Of a stretch of 64,000 nt of DNA, positions 33,055-45,180 are shown piece by piece (the stretch's first letter is position 1; the number at the start of each line of letters is the position of its first letter). This stretch comes from Oegoconia quadripuncta (taxonomy: Eukaryota; Arthropoda; Insecta; Lepidoptera; Autostichidae), in the NCBI GenBank assembly GCA_949316235.1, contig OX438753.1, positions 16,846,496 through 16,910,495 of the forward strand. The letters run 5' to 3'. The position numbers were made by a program, and so were the translations under genes. The notes under the pieces are model-generated. The model saw only the letters and a program-made list of their open reading frames with translations. It searched no databases and was not told the origin of the DNA.

Positions 33055-33385
33055 ATATTACATCAACAGCCTATAAAGTCAACTGCTTGATGCAGCTGCT
33101 CGACATCCTCCCATGGCACAATTTGTAAATCAGGCCGGTTGACGATTGCAGATTGTTTGGGAGCTCCGCACCTATGACGCTGCTGCCCATTGCTGGTCTA
33201 TGCTCACGAGGTGATCGTTTAAACACCCATGGGAAGAAACCGGTCCTATTCTGCTGGGAACCACACGGCACTACACTTGCATTTTTTAATAGTATGCAAG
33301 AAAATATAAAAAGGGACGGCATTTCTACGCCACGTCTGTTTAACGCAGATGAATTTAATTTCATACGAAATTTACTAAAGTAGAT
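33055..33385. other. Unrecognised block with overlapping open frames
   Basis: Open frames exist on both strands (108 codons minus, 76 codons plus) and GC content is higher than its surroundings. The plus frame reads GDRLNTHGKKPVLFCWEP and ends FIRNLLK. I recognise no family and no splice sites. It may be an eroded transposon coding fragment. Confidence 0.3.
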
Positions 33386-33784
33386 GTAATAACTCAAGTA
33401 AAGTTGCTATTTGTGATATTGCTTGTTTATGATAATTTAAACTCCTCCCATTAGGCGAGTACCGCTGCCTCCTACTCACACTATGTTGTTGAATTGCTTG
33501 TAGGTGATGTGATGGAAATTTTTTGACAACTTCATCCATCCATGAAAAGTAATTTTATGTATTTTAAATACACAGACAGAGATTGCTACTGTGGATCTAA
33601 AATCCGAATGAAGATATCAGTTCTCACGACATATTTTGCTTGTGTTAGAGCGAATATACTACATCTTGATTGTATTTAATAGCGGTATGTCGCTATTTCG
33701 AAATACTGTAACTTATATACCTACTTTATTTCAAATTGGCACATCGCTATTAAAAACTAACGTCCTACAGGGTTCAAAAGTGTA

Positions 33785-34030
33785 CAAGCAGTTCAATTAT
33801 GTAAAAAATAAATAAATATTTCGGGCAATTACACCAATCATCTAGTCCCAAACTAAGCAGAGCTTGTGGTATGGATACTAGATAACGGATAAACATACTT
33901 AAATATTCATATAAACATCCATGACTCGGGAATAAATGTTCGTATTCATCACACACACATCGCGGGATTCGAACCTGAAACCGTTGGTTTCGCTGATAGG
34001 GTCACTATCCACTACATCAATCGGTCGTAT
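33785..34030 (-). mobile_element. SINE S1b copy
   Basis: AATATTTCGGGCAATTACAC, CTAGTCCCAAACTAAGCAGA, ATCCATGACTCGGGAATAAA and the tRNA-like GCGGGATTCGAACCTGAAAC, ending ACTACATCAATCGGTCGT. Confidence 0.8.
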
Positions 34031-34400
34031 GTAATCCGAAGGGCCTTTGCATCTGCGGGCAACCCAGCAGTCCAGGAGCCGGTAGGCCTGGCCTCCGACG
34101 ACGATAAAAGACCCAAATGCAACTAGACACACTTGCTCCGTCCCATCTTCCTGACGTCTCATGTAGTCAGTTCCGCAGCTGCATCAGAACCCCATATGGC
34201 ACAAATTTGTCTGCCTAAGTGGAGATTATATTTTTGCGCCGTTTGGGGTAAAGACCTTAGGGCCGTGGGGACGTGTCTGGTCTAAGTTTCGCACGACCCG
34301 AAGGCTGATCTCTATATAGCGTAAAGGGTGAACTTAGCTATTCAACGAGGCAATGCCACCTGCCTACTCGGGACCCTTCCGGCCGTGCAATACCTGGGAG
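34031..34400. other. GC-richer unclassified block
   Basis: Contains CAACCCAGCAGTCCAGGAGC and CGTTTGGGGTAAAGACCTTA. It has no intact frame and is probably repeat-derived. I cannot name it. Confidence 0.35.
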
Positions 34401-34909
34401 AATTTATTTATAATGGTTTTATTAATCTAATTCAGTATTTTAGGTATTAGCTTTTGTTATTAGTTACAAGTTTAAGTTAAGTACCTACTTCTATTCACTC
34501 TTACTAAAATAGAAGCAGTCTTCAAATGAGTACATTTGTATTTAGTGAGTTATTTATCTACTACAAACCATGACCACATAAGAATTAAATATATTTTTAT
34601 TGCCCTTTTGGACTACATTATGCACTTATATACACTATTCACATTTAGTACTAAGTCATCTGTTCTCAACTATAGAAAACAATATTATAGACCTTATTAA
34701 GCAGTGGTGGTCTTGTTTATTTCTGTGGAATAGTAAAATGTATTACACTAGCAGTCTGAAGGGGTTCCTTCAGAGAACTTTCACTTAATACATATTGCGT
34801 AGCTTTTTAAGCTGCTTTTAGGAGCTCTATTATAATATAATCTTTTTTATAGGAATCTGTTCTTCAGTTTATTTAGTGTTTTGGTTATCTCATATAGTTT
34901 ACTTAGAAA

Positions 34910-35022
34910 GAAGTGAAAGAAATGGTGAATGTCGTGTCGTATTGTGAACTTAAATCGAGAGCGGAAAGTAGAAAGATGTAGTCATTACTCCACCGACAGG
35001 AGCATAGCTCTTTAATTGAGAT
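34910..35022 (+). pseudogene. LINE RT C-terminal fragment (family L-c)
   Basis: EVKEMVNVVSYCELKSRAES, then a stop and SLLHRQEHS, closely paralleling 25330-25400. Confidence 0.65.
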
Positions 35023-35149
35023 AGAAGAAATAAAATTAGGAGTGTTTTCCGAATAAACATAAAGTGTCAGTTTAGAGTAACATTTTTGTTATTGTGAAGG
35101 TGACAATAATTTGGTACATATATAAAGTCACATCTGTTAGACTAACATT

Positions 35150-35420
35150 TACTACGATCCTGTCCCACCTCTTTTACTTCATTCACTCTCATAAGGTTGT
35201 TCATACATGCTCGTCGGTTTAGGGTACTCTTGACTCGGCCTTTTTTTAAGACGTCCCCGATTTGATCATGGTAAAGCTGCGAACATACAACACACTACAA
35301 ACCCTACCATCAACATTCGCATCGTATAACTCTATCGTTAGTCTTCTTTCATTCATCCTCTCCACATGTCCAAACCATCTCAGCATACTTTTTTCAAACT
35401 CCCTAATTAAACTATTCCTT
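35150..35420 (-). pseudogene. LINE endonuclease-RT C-terminus, frameshifted
   Basis: The minus strand reads SMLRWFGHVERMNERRLTIE then LYDANVDGRV and, after a shift, DQIGDVLKKGRVKSTLNRRA and MNNLMRVNEVKEV. MLRWFGHVERM is a signature of insect LINE RT C-termini. Confidence 0.8.
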
Positions 35421-35442
35421 CATTTAATATGTATTTTAAAAT

Positions 35443-35637
35443 TAATCATTGAACCTTACTCCATCTCCGGAGTGCTCATCGGATCTTAACCAAATATCTC
35501 TGGTGGTAAACCCTATCAAACAGAAAAATAACCATCAAAATCGGTTAACAATTGACGAAAATATTGGTGAAAAAATAAGCAAAAAGCACATACCTACAGA
35601 TGAACACAGAACCTCCTTTTTGAAGTAGGTTAAAAAC
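35443..35637. repeat. R5-type repeat copy
   Basis: CTCCATCTCCGGAGTGCTCA, ATCGGTTAACAATTGACGAA and CCTCCTTTTTGAAGTAGGTT. Related copies are at 30002 and 57338. Confidence 0.55.
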
Positions 35638-36179
35638 TGAACCTAATCTATATTTAGGATCAGACAATTATTAGCTGAAATAAAAGAAACGATTCAATCG
35701 TTTGTAATCACATAGAATATTAATAGAATTAGGTTTTCTATCCGAAAACCTAAAGGTACAACGGAATAATTTAGTAGTCGCCACTTAAAATACCTAATAT
35801 AAGTGTCTAAAATAAAAATAATCGATCTATTCCGTAAATAAACTGAAATTATAGTGGATGTAGCATCTAATTTGAACTACCATGGGAACTTTGAACTGAC
35901 AGTACATATATTGGTTTATATGTATAAATATCGTGTCTATAAATAGTGTTAGATAAATATATTAAACAGACAGATATTTACAGCTTATCAAAGAAGCTTT
36001 AACTATTAAAGAAGCTAGATATGTCTATCAAGTATAATGTAGATTTCTATGTCCGAAAGTGACCGATTTAGAAGTGCATAGTGTAGTTAGATTCGTGTTG
36101 ATAGGATTTTATGGTAAAAATCTAACATGGCGCCCGCAAAACACAAAACATGCAGACGGGTTTTTGGTTTATATGTATA

Positions 36180-36745
36180 TGTATCCTCAGATAAACTTGC
36201 TGTTCATATCAGTCGCTTCTACTAAGTCACTATAAGTTACTCAAGGAACATTGGTGTCGATTTGGATGTACACCAACTAAACTAAACTAAAACCAGTTTT
36301 GAAATGGTGCCGTCGCATCGCACTGTTCCAGGGAGAAAGAGACAGTACTACTTTAAAACTGGTTTTAGTTTATTTTAGTTTAGTTGGTGTACATCCGAAT
36401 TGACACCAATGTATACGGTTTTGTAATAAGGTTCCGGAATACATTCAAAATTTGCTTTAAATAAATTTAAAACTACCTTTAAGCGGAAACTATGTGTATA
36501 TATACAAAGCCTATTATAAAATTTCTGAATATCTAGATGACAAGAATGCATGGACATTCCAGTCAATTATTTCTTTTTCTTTGTCGCATCATAAATTAAA
36601 AAAATACTTATTTAAAAACCCCTGAGTTTCTTGCCGTTCTTCTCTGGGCAGTTTGCGAATGAGCGATAATTGTAAATCATGAAGTTTTCATGTGTTATTT
36701 TTAAAAGTTACGAAAAAAAACTTTTTTTAATTTGAGTTTGAGTTC
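36180..36745 (+). mobile_element. LINE 'K' 3' part split by MITE 'P'
   Basis: LLFISVASTKSL-like eroded RT codons run up to 36251. The MITE follows, then ATGTATACGGTTTTGTAATAAGG, GCCTATTATAAAATTTCTGA, and a 3' UTR with CCCTGAGTTTCTTGCCGTTC ending in TTTGAGTTTGAGTT. Confidence 0.75.
36252..36408 (+). repeat. MITE 'P', full copy inside a LINE
   Basis: Inverted ends TGGTGTCGATTTGGATGTAC and GTACATCCGAATTGACACCA. Flanks are ATT on the left and AAT on the right. It occupies the same LINE site as the 18251 copy. Confidence 0.9.
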
Positions 36746-37419
36746 ATCATTCTACATGATAAATTTCTAGCACTAGCAATAAAATATAGGAGCTATTTAA
36801 TAGACCGAACTAGAAATCATCATAACCTTGATAATTGTACATCAATAAAAAATCGAATAAGTAACATTTTATATTGACTTGGAAAGAAGTTCGAATAACT
36901 ATAATGCTAGTGCTTCTTTCAGACAAAAACCCCACTTCGAATCACGAACGTCTGGATATGTATTGATCGAAGCCCATAGCGTTTTAGGCACGCAATCATT
37001 ATTTATGGTGAAATTAATCTGGACTGAAATTTTGCTGGCATCCTTTACTCCACAATGGAAAGGAAGGAAAAATGGAATGGATGTAGCGGATTATATACTG
37101 CTTTGTCATAGAGTCATATGTTTTCATACCCTATTATAGAGTCGGTTATAGTCATATATACCTAAATGTTTAATGACACCGTGCGAATTAGCGATATTTA
37201 TTACCAACTGCTCCTTCCCGACCTTCAAGATTTCCTTTGTTCGCACATTCTTTGTTTTCATACCATGAAGTCTACCATTTCTATGTATAATCTCCAACCC
37301 CATTCTAAAAGCAATTTCGACAACTTCTAAACCATCAACAAACATTATTTACAAAAGTCTGTTGGGGATTATACATAGGAATAGTTAAAAATGTTATATT
37401 TTTAACTATTTGATAAACA

Positions 37420-37560
37420 AGCATGTAAATTCAGTCCAATTATTTATAATTCAATTGTATTAATTAAAAGAGCAACCCTTGAGTTTCTTGCTCATTCTTT
37501 GGGCTTTGCGTCAGCTTTGCTTTTGTTTTAATATTAAGTTAAGAAATGTGATGTGATGTT
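37420..37560 (+). mobile_element. LINE 'K' 3' UTR fragment
   Basis: TTAAAAGAGCAACCCTTGAG, TTTCTTGCTCATTCTTTGGG, TTTAATATTAAGTTAAGAAATGTG. Confidence 0.6.
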
Positions 37561-39179
37561 TTAACCTACGAAATATCTATTTTTTTATTTTCTAGGCGTC
37601 TTTATAATTTCTGATTGTCGCGATTCTCATTCGAAAATATAGTAGAACTCCATTTTATTTTTTAATATATTCCTTTTAAAATGCCTATTGAGCGACAGTG
37701 TATTAGGTGAAAATAATATATTTATTGTAATCAACATACATAATGTATTGGTTGCCTTACGATTATCGAATCCAAATTTAGCTTCGTTGTTCGAATGCTA
37801 TGATTAAATGTGTAGGCGTTCCGTTTGATACCGTTGATGGATGGAAGAATGGAGTAACTATGTAATCATGTATACATCCTGAGTTACCATTTTGAAATTA
37901 TAACAATTAAATGTTTTTTACCAAATTGATAAAAGTAATAGCCACAGCTCAAAGGTCAAACATACAAAGGCATATGCGGTATTTATATACAGATATTATC
38001 TTAGTTTCTTATATTAAACTATAAATCTGCGTTGGAACGCGTCAATAAATTCAAAAACCAAATCACTCACTCAAAAACCGGTCAAAAAAGTAATGTAACT
38101 ATAGCTTGAAAATTTTAGTCACTGAAGAGTTTCATCATCCACCTCTTGGCTCCATCAGATCAGCTCCAAGATACCAAAATAACACAACAAAGTTTCATTT
38201 CGATTCAACAAATAGAAGTAAGTTTAAATTAATTTTCAAGATTTGATTACATTGTTAGTTACAAGTGAAACTAATAAAAGCATGTTAAAAAGTGTTTGCA
38301 GTTTTTTGCATTGTGTAAATTTTGTTCAAAATCGTATTGATGTTTGTGTTGTTGCAAGGCTAGGAGATTTCAGTCGTTATTAAAATTAAAAAAATCTTAT
38401 GTCATGGGATAAAAAGTTATCACTCGAATCCTTACCTTTTAATTAACTAAAATTATTGGTCAATTCCAAGACATACTCACAGAGAAAAATGAAGAAACTG
38501 AAGGGTTGCTTCATAGACATAAGTAAAATAATGTATTATATAAATTAGACTGAATATCACCAAAAGATTTATGTTTATGCTTGTATTGTCAAAATTTTTA
38601 CGAACAAATAGATACTTGCCTAAAAAACTTTCGTTAGGCTTTCATTTTGTAAATAATAATAATAAGTCATTTATTATCAGACCACTAGGGCCCATAAATA
38701 AATACCTAACATACATTATAATGAAAAATAACTTATTTTAATGGTTTGGCACGGATCGTTGTGCTGTCTGGCGTACTATTTTGCAGTCTTCCATGAAACC
38801 GCCGGAAAACGACGCCTTTAGGCCAGAAGTCCTCCTTCACATAAGGTGTCCAGAAAATGAAAGTACCTCAAAGCTAAAGCTTCGATTATTATCTTGTTTT
38901 TTCAACCGGCTTCCAAAAAGAACGAGGTTAACGTAATATATTTTTTATTAAGCACGTGTCATGATTTCTCCAACATATAGGTATAAGAATTGATTTCATT
39001 CTTTGATTTGTGTGAAAGATGGTTCTATTCTAAAGGTGCACATCTAATACTGTGCAGACTCGGGAGATGGAGAATGAAACCATATTGAAGTCGGTAATAC
39101 AGATAATTTTGACAATTATTTTCACCCCAACCTAAATTTGTGTCATTCCATCCACGCCAGCGTGGGTAGACCACATGGG

Positions 39180-39300
39180 TGACCACACGCGATATAGTTT
39201 ATCACATGTTATATTGCGCGCTGCTGTAAGACTGTTATTTCCCTCATTTTGACAGACGATTGCGATGAAAAGTTTGATAAACTATGTCGCAAGTTGTCAC
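39180..39300. repeat. Imperfect inverted repeat
   Basis: CGCGATATAGTTTATCA (about 39188) pairs with TGATAAACTATGTCGCA (about 39277), spacer about 70 bp. This may be part of an unclassified MITE spanning roughly 39120-39480. Confidence 0.55.
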
Positions 39301-39691
39301 GCTACCACAGCAGTTATTCAGCCATATAGATATTCTTACAATGTGTCGCCAACAGCATCACCTCGCCTGGCAGTGAAAGCTATATGACACCGCAATAGCG
39401 TTTGAATATCGATCGCCGTTATACCTTAATATCTTTTTGACGACCCTCATATCGCTGTTAGGGGGTTACTGAAGCATTTTCCTTATCTTACCTACATATC
39501 CACATGCGGATCAATTTGCTCCTATAGGTATTGTAGGCTATAAAAGTGCAAATCCAGTCTTAGCTGAAATGAATAATATTTTTAAGTATAACATTGATAT
39601 CGACAGATTGGACTGGTAGCTGTTGTTTTTCTTTTATACGATCGGACATAATTTCCAGAGTATGTTTATTACTCGATTTTTTTGTTTTTTA

Positions 39692-39882
39692 ATGTCCGCC
39701 TGTCTGGCCAATATTGATAGCATTGTTGTGATCCGACTGTTTGGAACTTATCCCTAGACTAGATCTTATATTTAGTCTCTCAATAAAGTTTAGGGTTCCG
39801 GGTATGTGTGTTCCACCTTCGCCATCATCTTCACTTAACATCATATGCGATTGAGGTCAAGCGCTAACCCGTTTTGCATAAA
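39692..39882 (+). mobile_element. SINE S2 3' part
   Basis: AATGTCCGCCTGTCTGGCCA, TGTTGTGATCCGACTGTTTG and GGTCAAGCGCTAACCCGTTT with an A tail. Directly after it (39899-39966) lies a short antisense S2 piece (AGACTTAGATCAGATGGCGG). Confidence 0.75.
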
Positions 39883-40518
39883 AAAATTGCCGATTACTGT
39901 TTTGCAGCAGACTTAGATCAGATGGCGGGAGCAGTCCAGGCGGACATTAAAGATGCCCTACCACCAACTGTTATGTGATTTGCAAGATTTTTAATATTAT
40001 ATAAAGGGTCGAAATTATGTGATTTACAGAAAAATTGTCGCTCATTATTCCATTGCCAGAGCATTTGATGTAATCCAATAATTCCTACGCACCTACTGCA
40101 AATGAGGCCGTTGCATAGGTTACAGAAGTTTACCACACAATCAAACGAATGTAGGTAAAGGTACAATGGAATATGTGTCAGTAAAACGTTCTACTAAAGT
40201 ATTTTGTAATACTGAATGATATCGAAAACAGACTCATGAATGAAATTCTGTACGTTACTGAAATCATGAATCACCTTCATGTCCAATTTTAAGTTGAAGT
40301 TTTTTACAACGTATTTTCTAGTTTGTGCTGTGTGATGTGATTTGGGATGATGTGTGTGCTCACCCCTAGTCAAGTGGGTGTTTCTGTATGTTTCGTAAGC
40401 TGAACCTTGGATGTTGGTTCAAGTATTAAAGTTTTAATGTTTGTAACACCCAAAGGCTTGTCTCTTTGGGATATCTTTGACCACCCTACTTGTGATAAGG
40501 GTGGTGACGTTATATATA

Positions 40519-40793
40519 ATAATTATTAATAATAAATATCTTTAGACATACACACAGCTCCATCTAATTCCACATTAAGCAACTATAGGCTTGTGTTGTG
40601 GATTCCAGATGGTTGATATACTACATAAATACATTTTTTTGGAAATAAATACTTATTATAAATGAAAACATCCATAACTCGGGTACACATGTCCGTATTC
40701 ATTACACAAACCTATGCCCCTAGCGGGATTCGAACCCGCAACCTTTTGGTATAGTGGTTAGAGTTGCTAACCACTACACCAAACAGGTCGTCA
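40519..40793 (-). mobile_element. SINE S1, well-preserved copy
   Basis: TAATAATAAATATC tail, CACACAGCTCCATCTAATTC, and the head GCGGGATTCGAACCCGCAAC with TAACCACTACACCAAACAGG then TCGTC. Confidence 0.88.
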
Positions 40794-40869
40794 ATATATA
40801 TGTGATGAATATTGTTTTATAGCGGTGTGAGGTCGCAACCATTAATATTCGATATTCTTCGATATAGTT

Positions 40870-41202
40870 ACATTTCCCCTTTGTAATAGCCAGTGTGGTT
40901 TACTTGGGGAGTGTTCTGAAGAACTGTTCGAGCTAATACCCGCTGCTCAATTTAACCGATACACTTCTCGCCGAAAATTAAATTTCCATCCACATCACCT
41001 GGATGAGTGGAAGTCTACCACTGTACGTTTCTCAAGAAACTTCTTACCACGTACGACCACCCTGTGGAACGGACTTCCGGCAGCGGTATTCCCGAACGAG
41101 TACGACATTGGAACCTTCAAGAAACGAACCTACACCTTTCTCAAAGGCCGGCAACGCATCTGTGACCCTTTTGGTGTTGCGGGTGTCCATGGGCGGCGGT
41201 GA
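40870..41202 (+). pseudogene. LINE RT C-terminus ending in VAGVHGRR (family L-a)
   Basis: A single uninterrupted plus-strand frame (in phase with 40912) reads [20 protein letters not shown], then [40 protein letters not shown] and [18 protein letters not shown], stopping at TGA 41200-41202. This is a C-terminus I associate with insect, especially lepidopteran, LINE polyproteins. The 3' end is CCATCAGGTGACCCGCATGC, TCGTTTGCCGCCCTCTCATA and a poly-A. The rest of the element is missing (5' truncation). The lack of stops indicates a fairly young insertion. Confidence 0.85.
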
Positions 41203-41394
41203 TTGCTTTCCATCAGGTGACCCGCATGCTCGTTTGCCGCCCTCTCATATAAAAAAAAAAAACTTGCGGTAGATAAATAAATTATTTTTCTTGTCTTTTA
41301 TTTAGAACTTTCTCCTAGTGAGAGGAAGCTGTGCCCCAAGAGTGGGGAAGTATAAGGCTGTTGATGAACCTACGTACATATATGTATACCTACA

Positions 41395-41685
41395 TAAAGT
41401 CATGTCGTTTATCCCAAATGGGGTGTTCAGGGATAACCCGGACATTGGCGTTTGGTTGTTCCGAACATTAAAAGATTAATGATTGAAACAACATCCACGG
41501 TTCACCTTTATAAATATACAGAAATTCACACGAGCCAATCGCCATTGAAACGTGCAAATCTATAGATGTTTTTGGTGGAAAGTCCCTTAGTCGCCTTTTA
41601 TGACACCCACGGGAAGTGGTGGGTTGGTTTTATCATATTTGAGTGCCGAAACCACACTGTTTCTAAGAAACTGGGCCTTCAAAAG
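41395..41685. repeat. Dispersed repeat S3 copy
   Basis: TATCCCAAATGGGGTGTTCA, CCAATCGCCATTGAAACGTG, TTAGTCGCCTTTTATGACAC, CCACGGGAAGTGGTGGGTTG and GAGTGCCGAAACCACACTGT. Confidence 0.7.
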
Positions 41686-42034
41686 TTTGTCAATGTTGAT
41701 ATATGGAACCCTCAGGGCACTATAGTCCTATACATGGCGGTCTTTTTACGTATACTTCGCGTTATCCCTGCAATTTATGTATCGACTTGATAAATTCATG
41801 TTTGTTGGAGAAGTTGTTCAGTTTAACGAGTAGGTATACCTATATACATATGGAAATAAAACTATTACAGTTTTACGGTGTATTGTGTTATGATTACGAA
41901 ATCCGTTGAAGTACAAGAGTCGTCGCCATAACTCAGCCGATTAGTGCCGTAGGCAGGGCATAGCTTGTAGAACTGATAGCGATGGGATGGATGGAATGGG
42001 ATGTGTCAATAAAGTTCCCATTGATGAACAAAAT

Positions 42035-42120
42035 CTTCCTTTCAATAAATTTAAAGATTCTATAAAACAGAAAGTTATTATAAAATATCAGACTATTTGG
42101 CTGATAATTATTCAATGTTC
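42035..42120 (+). mobile_element. LINE 'K' short fragment
   Basis: CAATAAATTTAAAGATTCTA, TAAAACAGAAAGTTATTATA and AAATATCAGACTATTTGGCT correspond to the NKFKDTVKQKLI...KISDYLDD codons at 44815-44900. Confidence 0.7.
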
Positions 42121-42122
42121 TG

Positions 42123-42400
42123 CGACCTGTTTGGTGTAGTGGCTAGCAACTCTGCTGCTATACCAAAAGGTCGCGGGTTTGAATCCCGCTAGGGGCATAT
42201 GTTTGTATGATGAATACAGACATGTGTTCCCGAGTTATGGATGTTTTTCATTTATATTATGTATTTATTTACAAAAAAAAATATGCATTTGTCTAGTATA
42301 TCAACCATCTGGTATCCACAACACAAGCCTATAGTTGCTTAATGTGGAACAAGATGGCGTTGTGTGTATGTCCATATTTATTATTATTGTATTTAATGTC
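42123..42400 (+). mobile_element. SINE S1, plus-strand copy
   Basis: Head CGACCTGTTTGGTGTAGTGG, box-B-like GGTTTGAATCCCGCTAGGGG, ATGAATACAGACATGTGTTC, ATAGTTGCTTAATGTGGAAC and a TTATTATTATTG tail. Confidence 0.88.
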
Positions 42401-42609
42401 CCATAACTATAGGTACTTAACTATGGTGAGGATTTTTTTTGCACTAAAAAACAGAAAACCTATTTAGTGGGTTGTCGGTTTTTTGGTGATTCAACTATGA
42501 ACAATAAGATGATAGATGATAGAAGCAGGTAGATGATAATTGATAAATTTTTAATGATTTTTCTTTCTGTAGAACTTGTTTTTTTTTTCATAAATGGTCA
42601 GTTTCTATT

Positions 42610-42930
42610 GCACAACGAGTTGGTACTTGACCTCAATCACACCTGATGTTAAGTGAAGATGAGGTCGAAGGTGGAAGCGAATGGACCCGGAAACCCCAAC
42701 ACATTTGGGGGACTGGATATTTTATGTCTGACAACCGGAACACAACAATGCTATTAACATTGCTGCTTGGGGGCAGATTTAGGTAAGATGGTGGTAGCTA
42801 GCCAGGCGGACATTTAAAATGCCCTACCGCCAACCAAACCGAGTACTCAAATTTGTACGCCGCTAGGGATCGAACCCGCGACCTCCGAATCGTGAACCCA
42901 ATGTTGTTTACATTGAGCCACGGAGGCGGT
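42610..42930 (-). mobile_element. SINE S2, full copy
   Basis: GACCTCAATCACACCTGATG, AGATGAGGTCGAAGGTGGAA, GGTAAGATGGTGGTAGCTAG, GATCGAACCCGCGACCTCCG and ATTGAGCCACGGAGGCGGT. Confidence 0.9.
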
Positions 42931-43139
42931 TAAGTTATAAGGTAAAAGCATAGAACTTCGCTAATAGAAAACGAATTACAAACGCGACTATCCAAGTCTT
43001 AACATGGTATCCCCGTAGCAGCAACTTCCGTTACGTAAATCCAGCAAGAATAGACTAGACGGCTTGGCCATATTCACTCTAAATTATTCAATATTATGTA
43101 CGTTTTTCCTTTTTTAGTTGAATCACAAATTGCACCCCA

Positions 43140-43262
43140 AACTTACTTAAAAAGAGCAACCCTTGAAGTTTTTGCTTGTTCTACTGTATGGTCACTTTAT
43201 ATAAAATATTTTATGTTTTCAAGTGATACCTTAAATAAATGAAATAAAAACTTTTTCTTATT
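43140..43262 (+). mobile_element. LINE-type 3' UTR fragment
   Basis: AAAAAGAGCAACCCTTGAAG and TTTTTGCTTGTTC recall LINE 'K', but the end (AAATAAATGAAATAAAAAC) differs. Confidence 0.5.
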
Positions 43263-43570
43263 AATAGATAGATAAAAGTATTTATGTACAGTCAGCTGCA
43301 GAGATATGACCCGTACTTGCAGTCATTATGTGAATTGGAGGTCTAGTTTCTCTGCAGCTGATTGTACGCCACTGCGTTCACACACTACATACCCAAAAAA
43401 TTATGAAAGATATAAACACACAAATAGTAATAATAAAGAAACAGAAAATAAAAAGAGAGAGCGTGTGCCATAGTAGCACTTATGGGTCATGACTTATCCT
43501 AAATCCTAACTCATTGACTAATTCTTAGTTATTTTGAAATGGAGGCTAGTCAATTAAATGTAATTTACAT

Positions 43571-43714
43571 TGGTGTCGATTCGGATGTACACCAACTAAA
43601 CTAAAACCAGTTTTGGAGTGGTGCCGTCGCATTGTACTATTGCAGGGAGAAAGAGACAGTACTACTTTAAAACTGGTTTCAGTTTAGTTTAGGTGTACAT
43701 CCGAATCGACACCA
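43571..43714 (+). repeat. MITE 'P', full copy
   Basis: TGGTGTCGATTCGGATGTAC...GTACATCCGAATCGACACCA with ATT on both sides (TTAC-ATT, ATT-ATC). One end has lost part of the TTTAGTTGGT spacer. Confidence 0.9.
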
Positions 43715-44044
43715 TTATCACATTATGAACTCATAGCACTTGACAAAGTTCTGGAAATTAGAGTGGAACCGTCTGTAGGAGAGTTGTCACCAATCTGAAG
43801 ATTTTATCCGTGGCAGATTTTATCTTGCTTTTCATGATTTTGTGTTCATCATAAATCTTAATTCATTCATTGTAAAACAACGATGTGTTGTGTGTTCTGT
43901 GGTATGTAATTGTGGCTGTAAATACAGAGAAGCTTATTATCTGTATTGTGCGACACTATAATATTATGTGGTTTCGGATATGTGGCTTTAGTGTGATTTA
44001 TTGGTTTTCTTACAATCCAATTTGCAAACGATATAGCTTTTGAC

Positions 44045-44131
44045 CTAGAATATGATGATTATATGTAATAATATTGTCAACTATAGATACATCTACAGTT
44101 GACAATATTTTTACCTATTATCATATTCTAG
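44045..44131. repeat. Imperfect hairpin
   Basis: CTAGAATATGAT...AATATTGTCAACT pairs with AGTTGACAATATT...ATCATATTCTAG. Confidence 0.75.
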
Positions 44132-44401
44132 CAAGTGGAAGTCTGTGGTCTCAGCCAACCCCTACGGGAAACAAGTATATGTATTAGGTCCTTACCTATG
44201 AAATTGGCGTTTTGTATGAAGAATTTAATTAAGACTGTTTTCTCCATACAAACATTTTTGTTTTTTTTTTGGAAACGGCAAATCCAAATTTAGCTAAACT
44301 TTGTGTGTATTATCGGATAACATTAAGTTAAGTACAGGCAGCGTTAATTTTTAAAAGTAACCGCTTTATAAAAGTTTCAGCGAATCTGAGAAATGATTAT
44401 G

Positions 44402-45180
44402 GGAAGCACTTGAAAAGAGCTATTATATATTATATATATTTTAGTTATTTCCACAGCTTGATGTCTTACGGTATCTTGCTGTGGGGAAACGCCGCGGATA
44501 TAAATACAATCTTTGTTTTACAAAAACGAGCCGTTCGCGCAATTTATCAATTGAGACCTGCAGTGTCACTTAGAGATAGGTTTAAAGTGTATAACATTCT
44601 AACCTTTTCGTCACAGTACATTTTTGAAAATCTAATGTATGTCAAAAAAAATATAACATCATTTAGGAAAAATAGTGATAAACATGATGTCAATACAAGA
44701 AATAAAGATAAACTTGCAGGTCACATAAGTCGCCTCCGCAAAGTCAGTAATTCATTCAAAGGGTTATGTGTACGCTTTTTCAATAAGGTTCCAGTTGATA
44801 TACAAAATCTTCCTCTCAATAAATTTAAAGATACTGTAAAACAGAAACTTATTGAGAAAGCATATTATAAAATATCAGACTATTTAGATGATAATCATCC
44901 CTGGACATAATCAGATCGTTCGCATGCCAGGCTATTTCACAATTAATAATGAAATTTAAAAACCTGTTTGTAATATAAAAACCTTTATGTAAAATCAAAG
45001 CCTGATTTTAAAAGAGCAACCCTTCGAGTTTCTTGCTTGTTCTTCTCAGGGGAAAATTGCATTTTGAACAAGCAGTAGCTTAAAAAATTTAAAATTTACT
45101 ATGTAAAATTGACTATTTTAAGTGTACTCTGTGTACCTACAAAATAAAGCATTTTTGACTTTGACTTTGACTTTGACTAT
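44402..45180 (+). mobile_element. LINE 'K' 3' third (RT C-terminus and 3' UTR)
   Basis: Best-preserved copy of the family. After the coding end at 44910 it has an 'AAAAGAGCAACCCTTCGAG' and 'TTTCTTGCTTGTTCTTCTC' 3' UTR, GTGTACTCTGTGTACCTACA, AATAAAGCATTTTTGAC and a (TTTGAC)n terminal microsatellite. 5'-truncated. Other fragments lie at 1109, 18095, 21022, 36180, 37420, 42035 and 63655. Confidence 0.9.
44410..44910 (+). pseudogene. LINE reverse transcriptase, C-terminal 166 codons
   Basis: The frame holds LMSYGILLWGNAADINTIFV and LQKRAVRAIYQLRPAVSLRD, the 'YG-x-x-LWG...LQK-[KR]-A[VI]R' block found after the thumb of insect CR1/Jockey-type RTs. It then has VNTRNKDKLAGHISRL and a stop after DDNHPWT. 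The palm catalytic residues lie upstream and are absent, so the fragment is inactive. The apparent ATG is internal to the ancestral polyprotein and not a start. It sits in the putative first intron of ELOVL-A in antisense. Confidence 0.85.

Noticed and set aside
33071..33397. Overlapping 108- and 76-codon frames on opposite strands
   Set aside because: No family is recognised and the frames mirror each other. It was listed only as an unrecognised block.
37124..37345. 73-codon minus-strand frame (MFVDGLEVVEIAFRMGLEII...)
   Set aside because: Reasonable composition but no recognisable domain, and I could not find matching splice sites or neighbours. It may be a transposon relic.
41003..41272. 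89-codon frame [15 protein letters not shown]...
   Set aside because: It is an out-of-frame shadow of the LINE RT C-terminus, whose true frame ends in VAGVHGRR at 41202.
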